Part shown: piece by piece, positions 1-7,681 of the stretch
Layout of the letters: every line of letters begins with the position of its first letter
Position numbering within the stretch: position 1 is the first letter of the stretch
Origin: Clostridia bacterium
GTDB lineage: Bacteria > Bacillota > Clostridia > Christensenellales > DUVY01
Length of the DNA: 41,580 bases
Assembly (NCBI GenBank): GCA_026001225.1
Contig: BNZQ01000015.1
Coordinates: forward strand, 1 to 41,580
Direction of reading: 5' to 3'
The notes under the pieces: model-generated
The model's database searches: none
What the model saw: the letters and a program-made list of their open reading frames with translations, nothing else
What the model was told of the DNA's origin: nothing
Made by a program: the position numbers and the translations under genes

Positions 1-2
1 GT

Positions 3-290
3 CGCACTAAAAACGGCGAAAGCATTTTGCTTTTCGACCTGCGTGACGTTTGTATTCCCGCTAATGGCACAAGTGCGCTTCCTGAAAAACTCGCCGCCGA
101 TTATGGTAACCGCTATTATGAAAACCTCGCCGCCTGCGAACTCCACCGTATCGATATTCAAGGCTTGTGGCAGGTTCTCGCTGAAAGTAAACCGACCCGT
201 GCCTATGCGGGGCAAATTTTAGAAATAACCGAATTTTGCGAGGCAAGTATGAAACCGTTCGGTCTTGGAGGAAACGCTGATGAACAATGA
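3..290 (+). CDS. Large serine recombinase, C-terminal fragment (cut by window edge)
   Basis: The frame is open from the left window edge, so this is the tail of a longer gene. About 95 residues are visible. They align by eye with the last part of the serine recombinase at 31997-33904: an ESILLFDLRD stretch here matches ESVIVFDMHD there, and both have a YxxL...EL segment followed by W. That region lies outside the catalytic and zinc-ribbon domains and belongs to an extra C-terminal domain. The stop overlaps the next gene by 11 bp, exactly as in the right-hand cassette (31997/32007). The identification rests on this paralogy, because the catalytic part is not in the window. Confidence 0.7.
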   Translation, partial: RTKNGESILLFDLRDVCIPANGTSALPEKLAADYGNRYYENLAACELHRIDIQGLWQVLAESKPTRAYAGQILEITEFCEASMKPFGLGGNADEQ

Positions 291-987
291 ACCCGAAAAT
301 ATAAAACCCTTTAATGAATACGACCTGAAAGAAGTCGAGGTCGACTCTTTCGTATATGACGGCTTTACTGTCGCCCGTAGCGAGTTTTTTGCTAAAACAA
401 AAGCCCCCGCCGTAACGATTACTTATGGCGAGGTTTACTTTAACCACGCCGCGATTTCGCGTTGGGCTGACGTGACCTATATCCAAATTCTTATAAACAA
501 GGACGACCGTAAAATGGCGATTCGCCCCTGTCAAGAAGACGACAAGGACGCTATTCAATGGTGCCGTACCGATAAAAACGGCAAGCGCGTTGTGAAACAT
601 ATCGGTGCCCGCTTCTTTGCCGCTAAGTTGTATGACGACTTCAAATGGAATACGAATTGTCAAATCAAAATGATTGCTACCCTCGTCAAGGCAAAGGACG
701 AACAACTCTATCTCTTTGACCTCACCGCTATCGGTATTTACGTTATGCAGGTTGTGGAAGGCTTACATAGCCCGCGCCGCATTCGCGTTCCTTACTTCCC
801 GCAATCGTGGCAGGGCGACTACGGCGACCCCGTCGAGGAACATGCCAAAACTCTGACCCGTATTGAAAATCTGCCCGACGGATTTGTCGTGCTGAAGCAA
901 ACGCCGCCGAAATCCAAGCGGGCGGCAAACGCGCCGCCCGAGGAAAATATAACTGAGGAGGTAGTTAAAAATGGTGAAAGCGATTGA
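280..987 (+). CDS. Recombinase-associated protein (paralogue of the gene at 31282-32007)
   Basis: A protein of about 235 residues. I chose the ATG at 280, which has GGAGG eight bases upstream, over an earlier in-frame start at 265. Function is unknown. It shares with the gene at 31282-32007 and with the C-terminus of the recombinase at 31997-33904 an ordered set of features: F-x-Y-x-G-[FY]-x-V-x-R near residue 25, then a YIQILIN/YVQILIN strand, an IRP/VRP motif, a WN pair, and a later FG/YG-x-x-VEEH segment (YGDPVEEH here, FGPTVEEH in the paralogue). The C-terminal 30 residues are polar and probably disordered. It always sits directly after a recombinase, so a role with recombination (accessory or directionality factor) is an inference. 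No catalytic motif is visible. Confidence 0.75.
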   Translation: MNNEPENIKPFNEYDLKEVEVDSFVYDGFTVARSEFFAKTKAPAVTITYGEVYFNHAAISRWADVTYIQILINKDDRKMAIRPCQEDDKDAIQWCRTDKNGKRVVKHIGARFFAAKLYDDFKWNTNCQIKMIATLVKAKDEQLYLFDLTAIGIYVMQVVEGLHSPRRIRVPYFPQSWQGDYGDPVEEHAKTLTRIENLPDGFVVLKQTPPKSKRAANAPPEENITEEVVKNGESD

Positions 988-1360
988 ACCCAAAGTTATT
1001 AGTATTGACGGCAGTCGCGCAACGCTCTATTTGTCGTGGCGCGTCTATCGCATATCTTTGACCCGTGCCTGTATCATTTTGCTTGGTCGCCCCGAACGCG
1101 TAAAACTGCTTTTGAGTAGCGATTATAAATCTATCGCTATACAGGCGGCGACCGAAGTCGACCGAGATAGTTTTCCCGTGCCGCAATACGTCTACCGCCG
1201 GAGCGGACGCTTCCGCCTGTCGAGTATGGTTCTCGTAACCTCTATTTGGCAAGCTATGGCGTGGGACTACGCTGAAAATTATCTTGTAAACGGAACTTAT
1301 GACGAGGTAAAAAATATCGTTAAGTTTGACCTTACGTCCGCTACAAACGAACGCCTTTAA
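971..1360 (+). CDS. Small recombinase-cassette protein (counterpart of 30926-31282)
   Basis: A protein of 129 residues starting at an ATG with GAGGAGG nine bases upstream. It overlaps the preceding gene by 17 bp, so translation is probably coupled. It holds the same third-gene position as the 118-residue protein at 30926-31282. It shares a loose pattern with it: a basic beta strand, a hydrophobic strand of the type IILLG/ILLLV, and a late segment ending in an LxxATN/RVADA-like tail. Both may be short versions of the domain in the neighbouring gene (strand - helix - xILxx - K/R-rich strand). Identity is low and function unknown. It is the last gene of the left cassette. Confidence 0.65.
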   Translation: MVKAIEPKVISIDGSRATLYLSWRVYRISLTRACIILLGRPERVKLLLSSDYKSIAIQAATEVDRDSFPVPQYVYRRSGRFRLSSMVLVTSIWQAMAWDYAENYLVNGTYDEVKNIVKFDLTSATNERL

Positions 1361-1490
1361 TTTAAGCCCGCAGGTTTGCCCGTGGGCGCGAGCTTTACTT
1401 TTTGCGCCGGTTTCCTCGTCTTTGCCAACAAAAGCCGCACACGCCTCAAACGGTGCCGTTTGGGTGCGCTTGGGCTCTTTCCTCTCGTCC

Positions 1491-1568
1491 GTCGCGAAAT
1501 CAAAAGGTCATATACCCTACTTTTCGCCTTTTTGTCGCGAAATCAAAACCTCATTAACCTACTTTTCG
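1491..1568. repeat. Two-copy tandem repeat of about 36 bp
   Basis: Copy 1 occupies 1491-1526 and copy 2 occupies 1534-1568. Both start with GTCGCGAAATCAAAA and end with CCTACTTTTCG; the middle differs by a few bases and a 1-bp indel. The period is 43 bp. The sequence lies just beyond the last gene of the left cassette. It could be protein-binding repeats near an element end or the trace of a small duplication. Confidence 0.7.
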
Positions 1569-1644
1569 GGCGTATAAGACCGTCCGACTTTTAGTTTCCT
1601 AATGCCATCACTGCACACAGTTTAGTAATATGCCGTGTGCGGAA

Positions 1645-1670
1645 GAAGTCGCCTTTCGGGGCGATTTTTT
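1645..1670 (+). terminator. Rho-independent terminator after the left cassette
   Basis: TCGCC (1649-1653) pairs with GGCGA (1660-1664) around a 6-nt loop and is followed directly by six T residues. The stem is short, but the position suits a transcript coming from the 3-1360 cassette on the plus strand. Confidence 0.5.
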
Positions 1671-1918
1671 CTTCTCTGACAACTTTTTATGGGGTTTTTG
1701 GCTGTCTTTTCGCCTTTTTCCGATTGTTCGCGCTAATGCCGCCGGTTTCGGTTTAATCGTGTTTATTACCCCGATTTCAAGGCTTTTCCGTTCCATATAG
1801 CATTTTAGGAACTATCCGTACAGAGGGATTTGAACATAAGGCTTTTTGCCCTTGTTTTAGGGGCGGATGCCGGTGTTTGAATCCCTTATTCTATGTCCGC
1901 AAATAAAGGAGTTTAATT

Positions 1919-3316
1919 TTGACAGAAACAAAAATCAAGCAAATCCGCAGGCTTTTTAAGGAGGAACATCTCGCCGCAGAGCAGATTGCCTCCCGTCTCG
2001 GCTACGGCATTTCGACTATCTACAAATATCTGCAGACGGAAAACGATGCGGTAACCGCCGCGCCCAAGGAGAAAAAGCCGTGCCTCATCGACCCGTTTAT
2101 CCCCGTTATCCGCGAGTGGCTCATTGAGGATAAATCCGTTTACTTTAAGCAACGGCACACCGCCAAACGCGTTTACGAAAGGCTTTGCGCGGAGAATCAA
2201 GATTTCCCCGCGTCCTACGATTCGGTGAAACGGTGCTTTCGGAACATCATAGAGGAAATTTATCGGGGCGGCGAAAAACTCAACTTTGAAAACCGCCGCG
2301 CCGTTGGCGTTGCCGAAATCACCTGCTCCCCCGTTAAAGCCGTTTTGGGCGGCCGCACGGTTAAAGCTTCTGTTATGATAATCTGCTTCCCTTTCAGCGC
2401 GGTCGGCTACATTCAGGTTCTCGGCGCATTGAACACCGAGTGCTTGCTCTCGGCAATGAAAGCCGTTTTTTCGCATATCGGCGGTATTCCGTCTAAGCAA
2501 CGCTTTACGCCCGGCACGGGCTTATTCTATTGCAACGAACACGAAATAAATGAGCCGGACAACGAGTTGTTTATGCGCTTTCTGCTTTACCATAATTTTG
2601 CGGACGAATACGTCATGCCGTACCACGAGAACTATAAAACGACTTCGGCGGCGTTGCTTTCCTATTACAGACGGAAACTGAAAGTGACCGAGGGCATTCA
2701 CATTAAGGATTTAACGGCATATAACGCAAAACTGCTCTCCTTATGCGACGAGCTGAAAAGCCGCAAGCCGAACCATTGCCGCAATAAAACCTGCGGCGAA
2801 TTGTTCACGGCCGACCGCGCCAAATTGTTGCCGCTGCCGGAAAAAGAATTTGAGGTCGCACTTTGGGCAAGGCGCAAGGTAAACAGCCTTTGCGAGCTTC
2901 CTATCGACCGCCAAATTTATGTGTTGCCGCAAGGAATGAAAAACCGCACCGTGTTTCTGAAACAAACCGCCGATAAATTAGAGCTTTTCAACCTTGACTA
3001 CTCCCCGCTTTTCACCTTTGAGCGCGTTTATTCCGAGGACGTAATCACGACCTCCGACCCGATTCAGCTTCTTTCCATACTCCGCCGCAAGCCTAACGCC
3101 GTGCTTAATTCGGATTTTAAGAAGTGCCTGTCCGAGCCTCTACGCGCTTTCTTCTCAACCGCCGTTACAAAGAATAAGGTGCTCTTGCTCCGCGCTATGC
3201 ACACCGTCGCCGTTGCCGAGGGCTTAGAAAAAGCGTTGCTTATTGCCGAAGCCGCCGTTGCCGGCTCTGTGAGCGATTACGATGCCATTATCAAGCTTGC
3301 CGGGGTGACTGCGTGA
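1919..3316 (+). CDS. IstA-like transposase homologue, catalytic residues lost
   Basis: A protein of 465 residues. The start is TTG at 1919, with AAAGGAG suitably upstream. The N-terminus is a helix-turn-helix of Hin/IstA type (motifs AAEQIASRLG and STIYKYLQ, residues 20-40). The centre aligns by eye with the DDE region of the next gene, for example SAMKAVFSHIGGIPS against FGLQSVFTHVGSVPS. The acidic residues expected for catalysis are absent: the position of QADF is replaced by VAEI, the LDND motif by PGTG, and the third acidic residue lies in a YKTTSAALLSYYRR segment with no glutamate. It is probably a non-catalytic partner of the downstream transposase. It overlaps that gene by 4 bp (GTGA), which suggests coupled translation. 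Confidence 0.7.
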   Translation: MTETKIKQIRRLFKEEHLAAEQIASRLGYGISTIYKYLQTENDAVTAAPKEKKPCLIDPFIPVIREWLIEDKSVYFKQRHTAKRVYERLCAENQDFPASYDSVKRCFRNIIEEIYRGGEKLNFENRRAVGVAEITCSPVKAVLGGRTVKASVMIICFPFSAVGYIQVLGALNTECLLSAMKAVFSHIGGIPSKQRFTPGTGLFYCNEHEINEPDNELFMRFLLYHNFADEYVMPYHENYKTTSAALLSYYRRKLKVTEGIHIKDLTAYNAKLLSLCDELKSRKPNHCRNKTCGELFTADRAKLLPLPEKEFEVALWARRKVNSLCELPIDRQIYVLPQGMKNRTVFLKQTADKLELFNLDYSPLFTFERVYSEDVITTSDPIQLLSILRRKPNAVLNSDFKKCLSEPLRAFFSTAVTKNKVLLLRAMHTVAVAEGLEKALLIAEAAVAGSVSDYDAIIKLAGVTA

Positions 3317-4671
3317 AAAAACGGCTTGAACGGGCGCACCGCGCAAGACGGATGCGTACCGACGGAAACTTGCAGCCGCTTGCGATTGCCAAGGTTTTGC
3401 ATTGTTCGCGGGCAAGCGTTTACGTCTATTGCAAAAGCGACCCGACTGCGTATGCGGTCAAACCGCCCTATACCGTACCCTCTATGATGAAGATTGCGCC
3501 GTACCGTGAGGAAATCGACGGTTGGGTGAACGGTCAATGCAAGATACGAAAGAATAAGCGCATCAAAATGACCGTCTATTATTCGGAAATGTGCTTGAAA
3601 TACGACGGCTTTCCCGTGTCATACGCTATGTTCTGCAAATACATAAAAAGAGCGAAAATGCTGTGTGAGGAAAATCACTTCCCGCACTTGCGGTTACTGC
3701 ACGAGCCGAACGAGTGCCAAGCGGATTTTATGTATTTCAGCTACTATGACAAGAGCGGCAATCTTCTGATAGGCGAATGTCTGACCGTTTCGTTCCCCCG
3801 GAGCGGCATGTCGTACATTCAAGCGTTTCCGAATAAGAGCCTTGAATCATTGCTGTTCGGCTTGCAAAGCGTGTTCACGCATGTCGGAAGCGTACCGTCC
3901 GAGGTTTGGCTCGATAACGACAGCACAGCCGTTAGAATCGTCAGAAAGGGCAAGAAAATGGAGCGACATATCATTTCAAGATTTGCCGACTTTATCGGTC
4001 GGTACGGCATTAAGCCCGTATTTATGCAACCGTACTGCGGAAACGAAAAAGGCGCAGTGGAAGCCGCCGTGGGCTTTCTGCGCCGCCGCCTGCTCGTTCC
4101 CGTGCCTGCTATTCCCGATTTTGCCGAATTTAATAAAACGCTGTTTATCCGCGCCGAGGAATTAAACGACCGACCGCATTACCGCTACGGCTTTAATATT
4201 TTAGAACAGATGCGCACGGACAGCCTTACCTTTCACGCTCTGCCCTCTCCGTATGACTGCAACGCTTACCTTACCGCCAAGGTGGATTCCGTAGGGCGCG
4301 TCCGTCTGCACGGCAAGGCATATTTCGTTGACCCCGCTCTCCATAAGCAAACGCTCAACGCCGTTCTCTCGCACGACCGTGTGCGGTTCAGTCGCGCCGA
4401 CGGTGCTGTCGTTTTGGACTGCCCGCGCCTATCCGGCGGCATAATTCAAGACAACATCGACTGGTCAAAAACCCTGCCGGCATTCCTCAAATACCCGGCA
4501 ACGCTGTTCTTCACCCCGATAGTCCGCAGATTCCCGCCCGCTCTGCGCAACCACATAGCAACCTGCCAACCGCCCGACGGATTGAAAACCTTGATTGCGG
4601 AGTTGTCCGCGCTGTGTAGAACTATGGATATTCATGCGGCGGCGGAGGTTATTTCCAATAAAGTTAGATAA
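3313..4671 (+). CDS. IS21 family IstA-like DDE transposase
   Basis: A protein of 452 residues starting with GTG inside the stop of the preceding gene. The N-terminal HTH (LAIAKVLHCSRASVYVY) is followed by an RNaseH-fold DDE domain. The first aspartate is in CQADFMYF, the second in VWLDNDST, and the glutamate in GNEKGAVEAAVGFLRR, with spacing and context typical of IstA. The C-terminal region has the beta-rich VRLHGKAYFVDP segment seen in IstA proteins. All three acidic residues are present, so catalysis is plausible, but strand transfer by IS21 needs IstB, which is missing. The stop lies 6 bp from the convergent OLD-like gene. Confidence 0.85.
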   Translation: MKKRLERAHRARRMRTDGNLQPLAIAKVLHCSRASVYVYCKSDPTAYAVKPPYTVPSMMKIAPYREEIDGWVNGQCKIRKNKRIKMTVYYSEMCLKYDGFPVSYAMFCKYIKRAKMLCEENHFPHLRLLHEPNECQADFMYFSYYDKSGNLLIGECLTVSFPRSGMSYIQAFPNKSLESLLFGLQSVFTHVGSVPSEVWLDNDSTAVRIVRKGKKMERHIISRFADFIGRYGIKPVFMQPYCGNEKGAVEAAVGFLRRRLLVPVPAIPDFAEFNKTLFIRAEELNDRPHYRYGFNILEQMRTDSLTFHALPSPYDCNAYLTAKVDSVGRVRLHGKAYFVDPALHKQTLNAVLSHDRVRFSRADGAVVLDCPRLSGGIIQDNIDWSKTLPAFLKYPATLFFTPIVRRFPPALRNHIATCQPPDGLKTLIAELSALCRTMDIHAAAEVISNKVR

Positions 4672-4677
4672 TTTTAT

Positions 4678-6780
4678 TCATTCTATCGCAACGCCAATCT
4701 TTGATAACAAGCTTTTGAATGCATCCACAGTTTGCTTTTCCAACTGTGACGGGGACGCTATTCTTGATGCATTTTTAGCTGTGGCTTTCGATTGTGTCAA
4801 CAAACGTTTATCTTTTCCAAAAAAAAGTCCTTCAAGGGCTTTTTCTTGTGTATCTTCTCCAACGAAAAAAACCTTAGCGTTAGACGAATTCAACTTTTGC
4901 AATTTATAAGTCATATTTGATGCTTGCTTCTGGTCAGAATCAAGCAATATCATATAGTCTAATCGCATAACCTTTGCGACGTTAAAATAGTGTTCGGCGT
5001 GCGTTGCTCCATCAATATTAACCAATTCATACTTGCTTTTGTTGACCGCAAACCAATCAATAAATTTTCTTAACCACGCCTCATCATCTTGACCCTCGAC
5101 AAATAAATATGTTTTATCAGTGTCCAGTTTCATCCCGCTCAAGATAACATTATTAAAGTCAAGAATCCCCAATTCATCTCGCGCACCTTTGAAATCTACA
5201 ATTGAGTTCTTCGCAATAATACTTCCTTTGTCAGCAATGGAAACACTATAATACGAGTTAATCCTTTCACTAATCATATACGGACTATGCGTTGCAATAA
5301 TTAAATTTCTATTTGCTAACGTTAGCTGCTCAATATCGCCGAGCAATTCCTTTTGTGCCTGCGGATGAAGAAACGCGGCAGGCTCATCAAGTAAAAAGTA
5401 ATCGCCATCTTTCATACTGTTTTTGATAAACCAATATGTAAAAAACCACCTACGCCCAAGACTCGTTGCGTTTATGTCTACCTTTTCTCCGCTATTTTCT
5501 ATAATACTTAAAGTAAAGCCCTTGCCGCCCTCTGCAAGGTCAATTGCTAATTTTTTATATTGATTTTTATCATGTGCCGGACGAGAATCATTTACGAACT
5601 TTTCAAATTTGGCACGATAATCTTCTCTTTCATCGTCGGTTATCCCGTTTAACCCTTTCTTTATCACATCAGAATCGAGCAATTTATGTTCAAGACAATA
5701 ATTATAAAACGCATTTTCAATCGGATTGCGTAAATTCAAAAACTGATTCTCATAGCTTCGTTGTTCGTAAGGACCGCGTACCCCAAACATCAAACTGCGC
5801 TCATTATCCAAAAAGTAGCACTTTTGATATAGCGCATCGTGAATACGCCCCAAAAAACTTTTATATTCTTTTTCTTCTGTATCACGCCGTTCCCAATAGA
5901 TATCATCTTGTGTTGTTATCTTACTTACAATAGATTTATAGCATTCGACAAATTCACGAACTATTTCAGTTAGCCGCTCGGAATGCTCTTTTATCCGCTT
6001 GTTCAATTCTCCGATATCTTTTTGCAATGCGTTTATGTTTATATGTTTCTTTTCTAATGGGCTAAGCTCTTTGCTCGTAAATCGAATAGAAAAGTCATAG
6101 CGATGTAAGTCATCAACCCAACCTGCAAAATGTGGAGATTGATGGGGATATTGATAACCATCCCAGTTAATTACTCCATTAACTAAAAATTTAGAACAAT
6201 ACTCATTTACACGCGCAATCTCCTCATTCATGCGCCGCTCAACATTATCCGATGAGAAATCCGAAGATTGAAAAACGGGCTTCGTTTCAAGTTCGGTATA
6301 ATCCTTACCATTGCTTCTCCCGCTTACGAGTTTTCGCTCCGTTCTCTTTACGGCAATAATGTATTCTTGTGCGGCTTGCTTAAATAACTCCAGCAACTCC
6401 AACATGCGAGCGCGCTCTTTTTCTATCGAAATGCTAACCGGCTTATATGTAATAGTTCTGGCAGTCGGTTTCCCATAAGAAAACTCTACTTTCAAAAATT
6501 TATCTTCCTTATCGTGTGCAATTACCGATTCTAAACTATCAATCTCATCTTCCGACAACTCAAACATTGCCACATATTCAGCCTCTACCTTTTGACCGCC
6601 ATAAACATTATTATTACGAGTATCGGCATTGAAAAAGTGATATATTGCTTCAAGCAAGTTACTTTTACCACTACCATTAAGCCCAATAAGCGTAATAGGG
6701 CGAGCATCATCATCGAACTCAATTAGTTGCGATTCCTTGATGGATTTATATTTTGCTATTTGAAGTTTTCTAAGTTTCAA
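4678..6780 (-). CDS. OLD-family-like ATPase with C-terminal TOPRIM nuclease domain
   Basis: A protein of 700 residues starting with TTG at 6780 behind an AAAGG site. The N-terminal ABC-type ATPase has Walker A GLNGSGKS at 33-40, a central coiled-coil-like insertion (about 130-330), a degenerate signature (SLGRR), Walker B FLLDEP ending at 467 and the H-loop ATHSP near 498. The C-terminal TOPRIM domain has LFVEGQDD (Glu near 562) and LLDSD (about 612-616). This architecture is that of OLD/GajA-type nucleases, which cut or nick DNA and act in phage defence. No UvrD-like GajB is next to it. Its operon partner is the GIY-YIG protein 35 bp upstream. Its own extreme C-terminus abuts the IS21-like gene and may have been trimmed. 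Confidence 0.85.
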   Translation of the reverse strand: MKLRKLQIAKYKSIKESQLIEFDDDARPITLIGLNGSGKSNLLEAIYHFFNADTRNNNVYGGQKVEAEYVAMFELSEDEIDSLESVIAHDKEDKFLKVEFSYGKPTARTITYKPVSISIEKERARMLELLELFKQAAQEYIIAVKRTERKLVSGRSNGKDYTELETKPVFQSSDFSSDNVERRMNEEIARVNEYCSKFLVNGVINWDGYQYPHQSPHFAGWVDDLHRYDFSIRFTSKELSPLEKKHININALQKDIGELNKRIKEHSERLTEIVREFVECYKSIVSKITTQDDIYWERRDTEEKEYKSFLGRIHDALYQKCYFLDNERSLMFGVRGPYEQRSYENQFLNLRNPIENAFYNYCLEHKLLDSDVIKKGLNGITDDEREDYRAKFEKFVNDSRPAHDKNQYKKLAIDLAEGGKGFTLSIIENSGEKVDINATSLGRRWFFTYWFIKNSMKDGDYFLLDEPAAFLHPQAQKELLGDIEQLTLANRNLIIATHSPYMISERINSYYSVSIADKGSIIAKNSIVDFKGARDELGILDFNNVILSGMKLDTDKTYLFVEGQDDEAWLRKFIDWFAVNKSKYELVNIDGATHAEHYFNVAKVMRLDYMILLDSDQKQASNMTYKLQKLNSSNAKVFFVGEDTQEKALEGLFFGKDKRLLTQSKATAKNASRIASPSQLEKQTVDAFKSLLSKIGVAIE

Positions 6781-6815
6781 GTTTTTTTACCTTTATCTTA
6801 TTGTTTTTTATTGTA

Positions 6816-7469
6816 TTACTTGCCTATTTCCTCTCGTATCTGCACAAGCGTTTTGCCGTTATAAGTAAAATAGAACGGCCCTTGAACGCTGTGCTTGTAA
6901 CCGAGCAATTGCTTGCCCAATGCGCTCAGCGACATTGTTTGCCCGTCATACGAAACGTGGGAGTCATCGACCACCTCGCAAGTTATTGCGCTGTCTTTAA
7001 TAAAGCCGAGTTTTGCGCCGACGGGAATGCCTAATGCCGAGAACGGTACTTTGCTCTTTTTCTTTAACTCCTCCGCGGCTTTTTCGTCAGCCTTTTCTTT
7101 TGGGGAGGGTGTCCGCTTATGTAACCTATCCTCCAAGCCGTGCATAACGGCAATGGCTTCTAAAATTTTATAAGCGTCCTCGGCTTCCAACGCAAAAAAC
7201 TCTCTCTTTCTCTGCTTGCCGTCAATGTCGTCGATAGAGCGCAAATCGGGGTTTAGCGTATCGAGAATGCTGTGGAGCTTCTTGTCGGACAGCTTTGTGT
7301 CGACATCGTATGTTGCGTAAACGCGAAAAGCGAACGGCACGGACGCGCTGTTGTTGAGAACGCTTACTCTTTGTTCCACATCGTCGGCATAACCGATTTT
7401 GACATACTCCGGAAATGACGGATTTGTCAGTATGTAAATTGAGCCGACATGCTTTTCGTTATTTGCCAT
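6816..7469 (-). CDS. GIY-YIG nuclease family protein (T5orf172-like) with RAMA/DUF4357-like tail
   Basis: A protein of 217 residues. ATG at 7469 was chosen because GAGG lies eight bases upstream; an earlier in-frame start has no site. Residues 8-100 carry the T5orf172 type of GIY-YIG fold: SIYILTN, VKIGYADDVEQRV, a conserved LH in KKLHSILD and an REFF segment. After a lysine-rich linker (about 125-145) comes a beta-rich tail with SYDGQTMSLSALGKQLLG and FTYNGKTL, resembling RAMA or DUF4357 modules found in restriction-associated proteins. It sits directly upstream of the OLD-like gene on one transcript. This suggests a two-protein DNA-targeting defence unit, which is inference. Confidence 0.8.
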   Translation of the reverse strand: MANNEKHVGSIYILTNPSFPEYVKIGYADDVEQRVSVLNNSASVPFAFRVYATYDVDTKLSDKKLHSILDTLNPDLRSIDDIDGKQRKREFFALEAEDAYKILEAIAVMHGLEDRLHKRTPSPKEKADEKAAEELKKKSKVPFSALGIPVGAKLGFIKDSAITCEVVDDSHVSYDGQTMSLSALGKQLLGYKHSVQGPFYFTYNGKTLVQIREEIGK

Positions 7470-7542
7470 TTTGTTGTACCTCACACCTTGTGCGTTGAGT
7501 AATGTTTAGGCTTTCAGAAAACCATATACATCCTCACGATAC

Positions 7543-7571
7543 ATTTTAACAAAATACGCGAAAAAAAGCAA
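7543..7571 (-). promoter_or_regulatory. Sigma-A-type promoter for the GIY-YIG / OLD-like pair
   Basis: On the minus strand TTGCTT (7566-7571) and TAAAAT (7543-7548) are separated by 17 bp. The predicted start of transcription lies about 70 bp upstream of the ATG at 7469. Confidence 0.55.
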
Positions 7572-7634
7572 GTAATATCGCGTAAAACCGCATAAGCCCG
7601 ATGTAAAATTTTTGTGAACAAACCCCGCAAACGC

Positions 7635-7671
7635 AAAAAAGGCGGCAAGCAACACCGTTTTAGATGCCGCC
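7635..7671 (-). terminator. Terminator after the serine recombinase operon
   Basis: GGCGGCA at 7641-7647 pairs with TGCCGCC at 7665-7671. Reading the minus strand, the hairpin comes first and is followed by six T residues (A-run at 7635-7640 on the plus strand). It lies about 10 bp past the stop codon of the recombinase at 7682. Confidence 0.75.
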
Positions 7672-7681
7672 TACCGCCTTT

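Larger units (their letters stand above)
1361..1918. other. Non-coding stretch between recombinase cassette and IS21-like genes
   Basis: No convincing gene is present. The stretch begins with a GCCCGC-AGGTTTGC hairpin-like sequence that resembles the terminator hairpin at 34558-34584. It then holds a tandem repeat (1491-1568), a terminator (1645-1670) and, at 1819-1835, a 17-bp sequence repeated in inverse orientation at 23908-23924. Phrases such as AACGGTGCCG and TCGCGnAATCAAAA also recur at 34640-34690, which suggests that the ends of two related elements share non-coding DNA. Confidence 0.5.
1919..4671 (+). mobile_element. IS21-like element remnant with two istA-like genes and no istB
   Basis: Two overlapping plus-strand genes both resemble IstA, the DDE transposase of IS21 elements. 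Canonical IS21 elements have istA followed by istB (an AAA+ ATPase) and terminal inverted repeats. Here no istB is visible, and only 6 bp separate the last stop codon (4671) from the stop of the convergent gene at 4678, so there is no room for a right terminal repeat. I could not define the ends of the element. It is either a right-truncated IS or a resident transposase pair. Confidence 0.6.

Noticed and set aside
61..705. Long minus-strand open frame (214 codons)
   Set aside because: It is antisense to the recombinase fragment and to 280-987, which have good ribosome sites and paralogues. No family resemblance.
1913..2500. Minus-strand open frame (195 codons)
   Set aside because: Shadow of the IstA-like gene on the other strand.
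4678..6780. Assignment of the OLD-like gene as IstB
   Set aside because: It is on the opposite strand, is far larger than IstB and has TOPRIM and ABC-type motifs, not the IstB AAA+ layout.
4678..6780. Assignment as Gabija GajA
   Set aside because: The domain order fits, but no GajB helicase is adjacent, so a named system is not supported.
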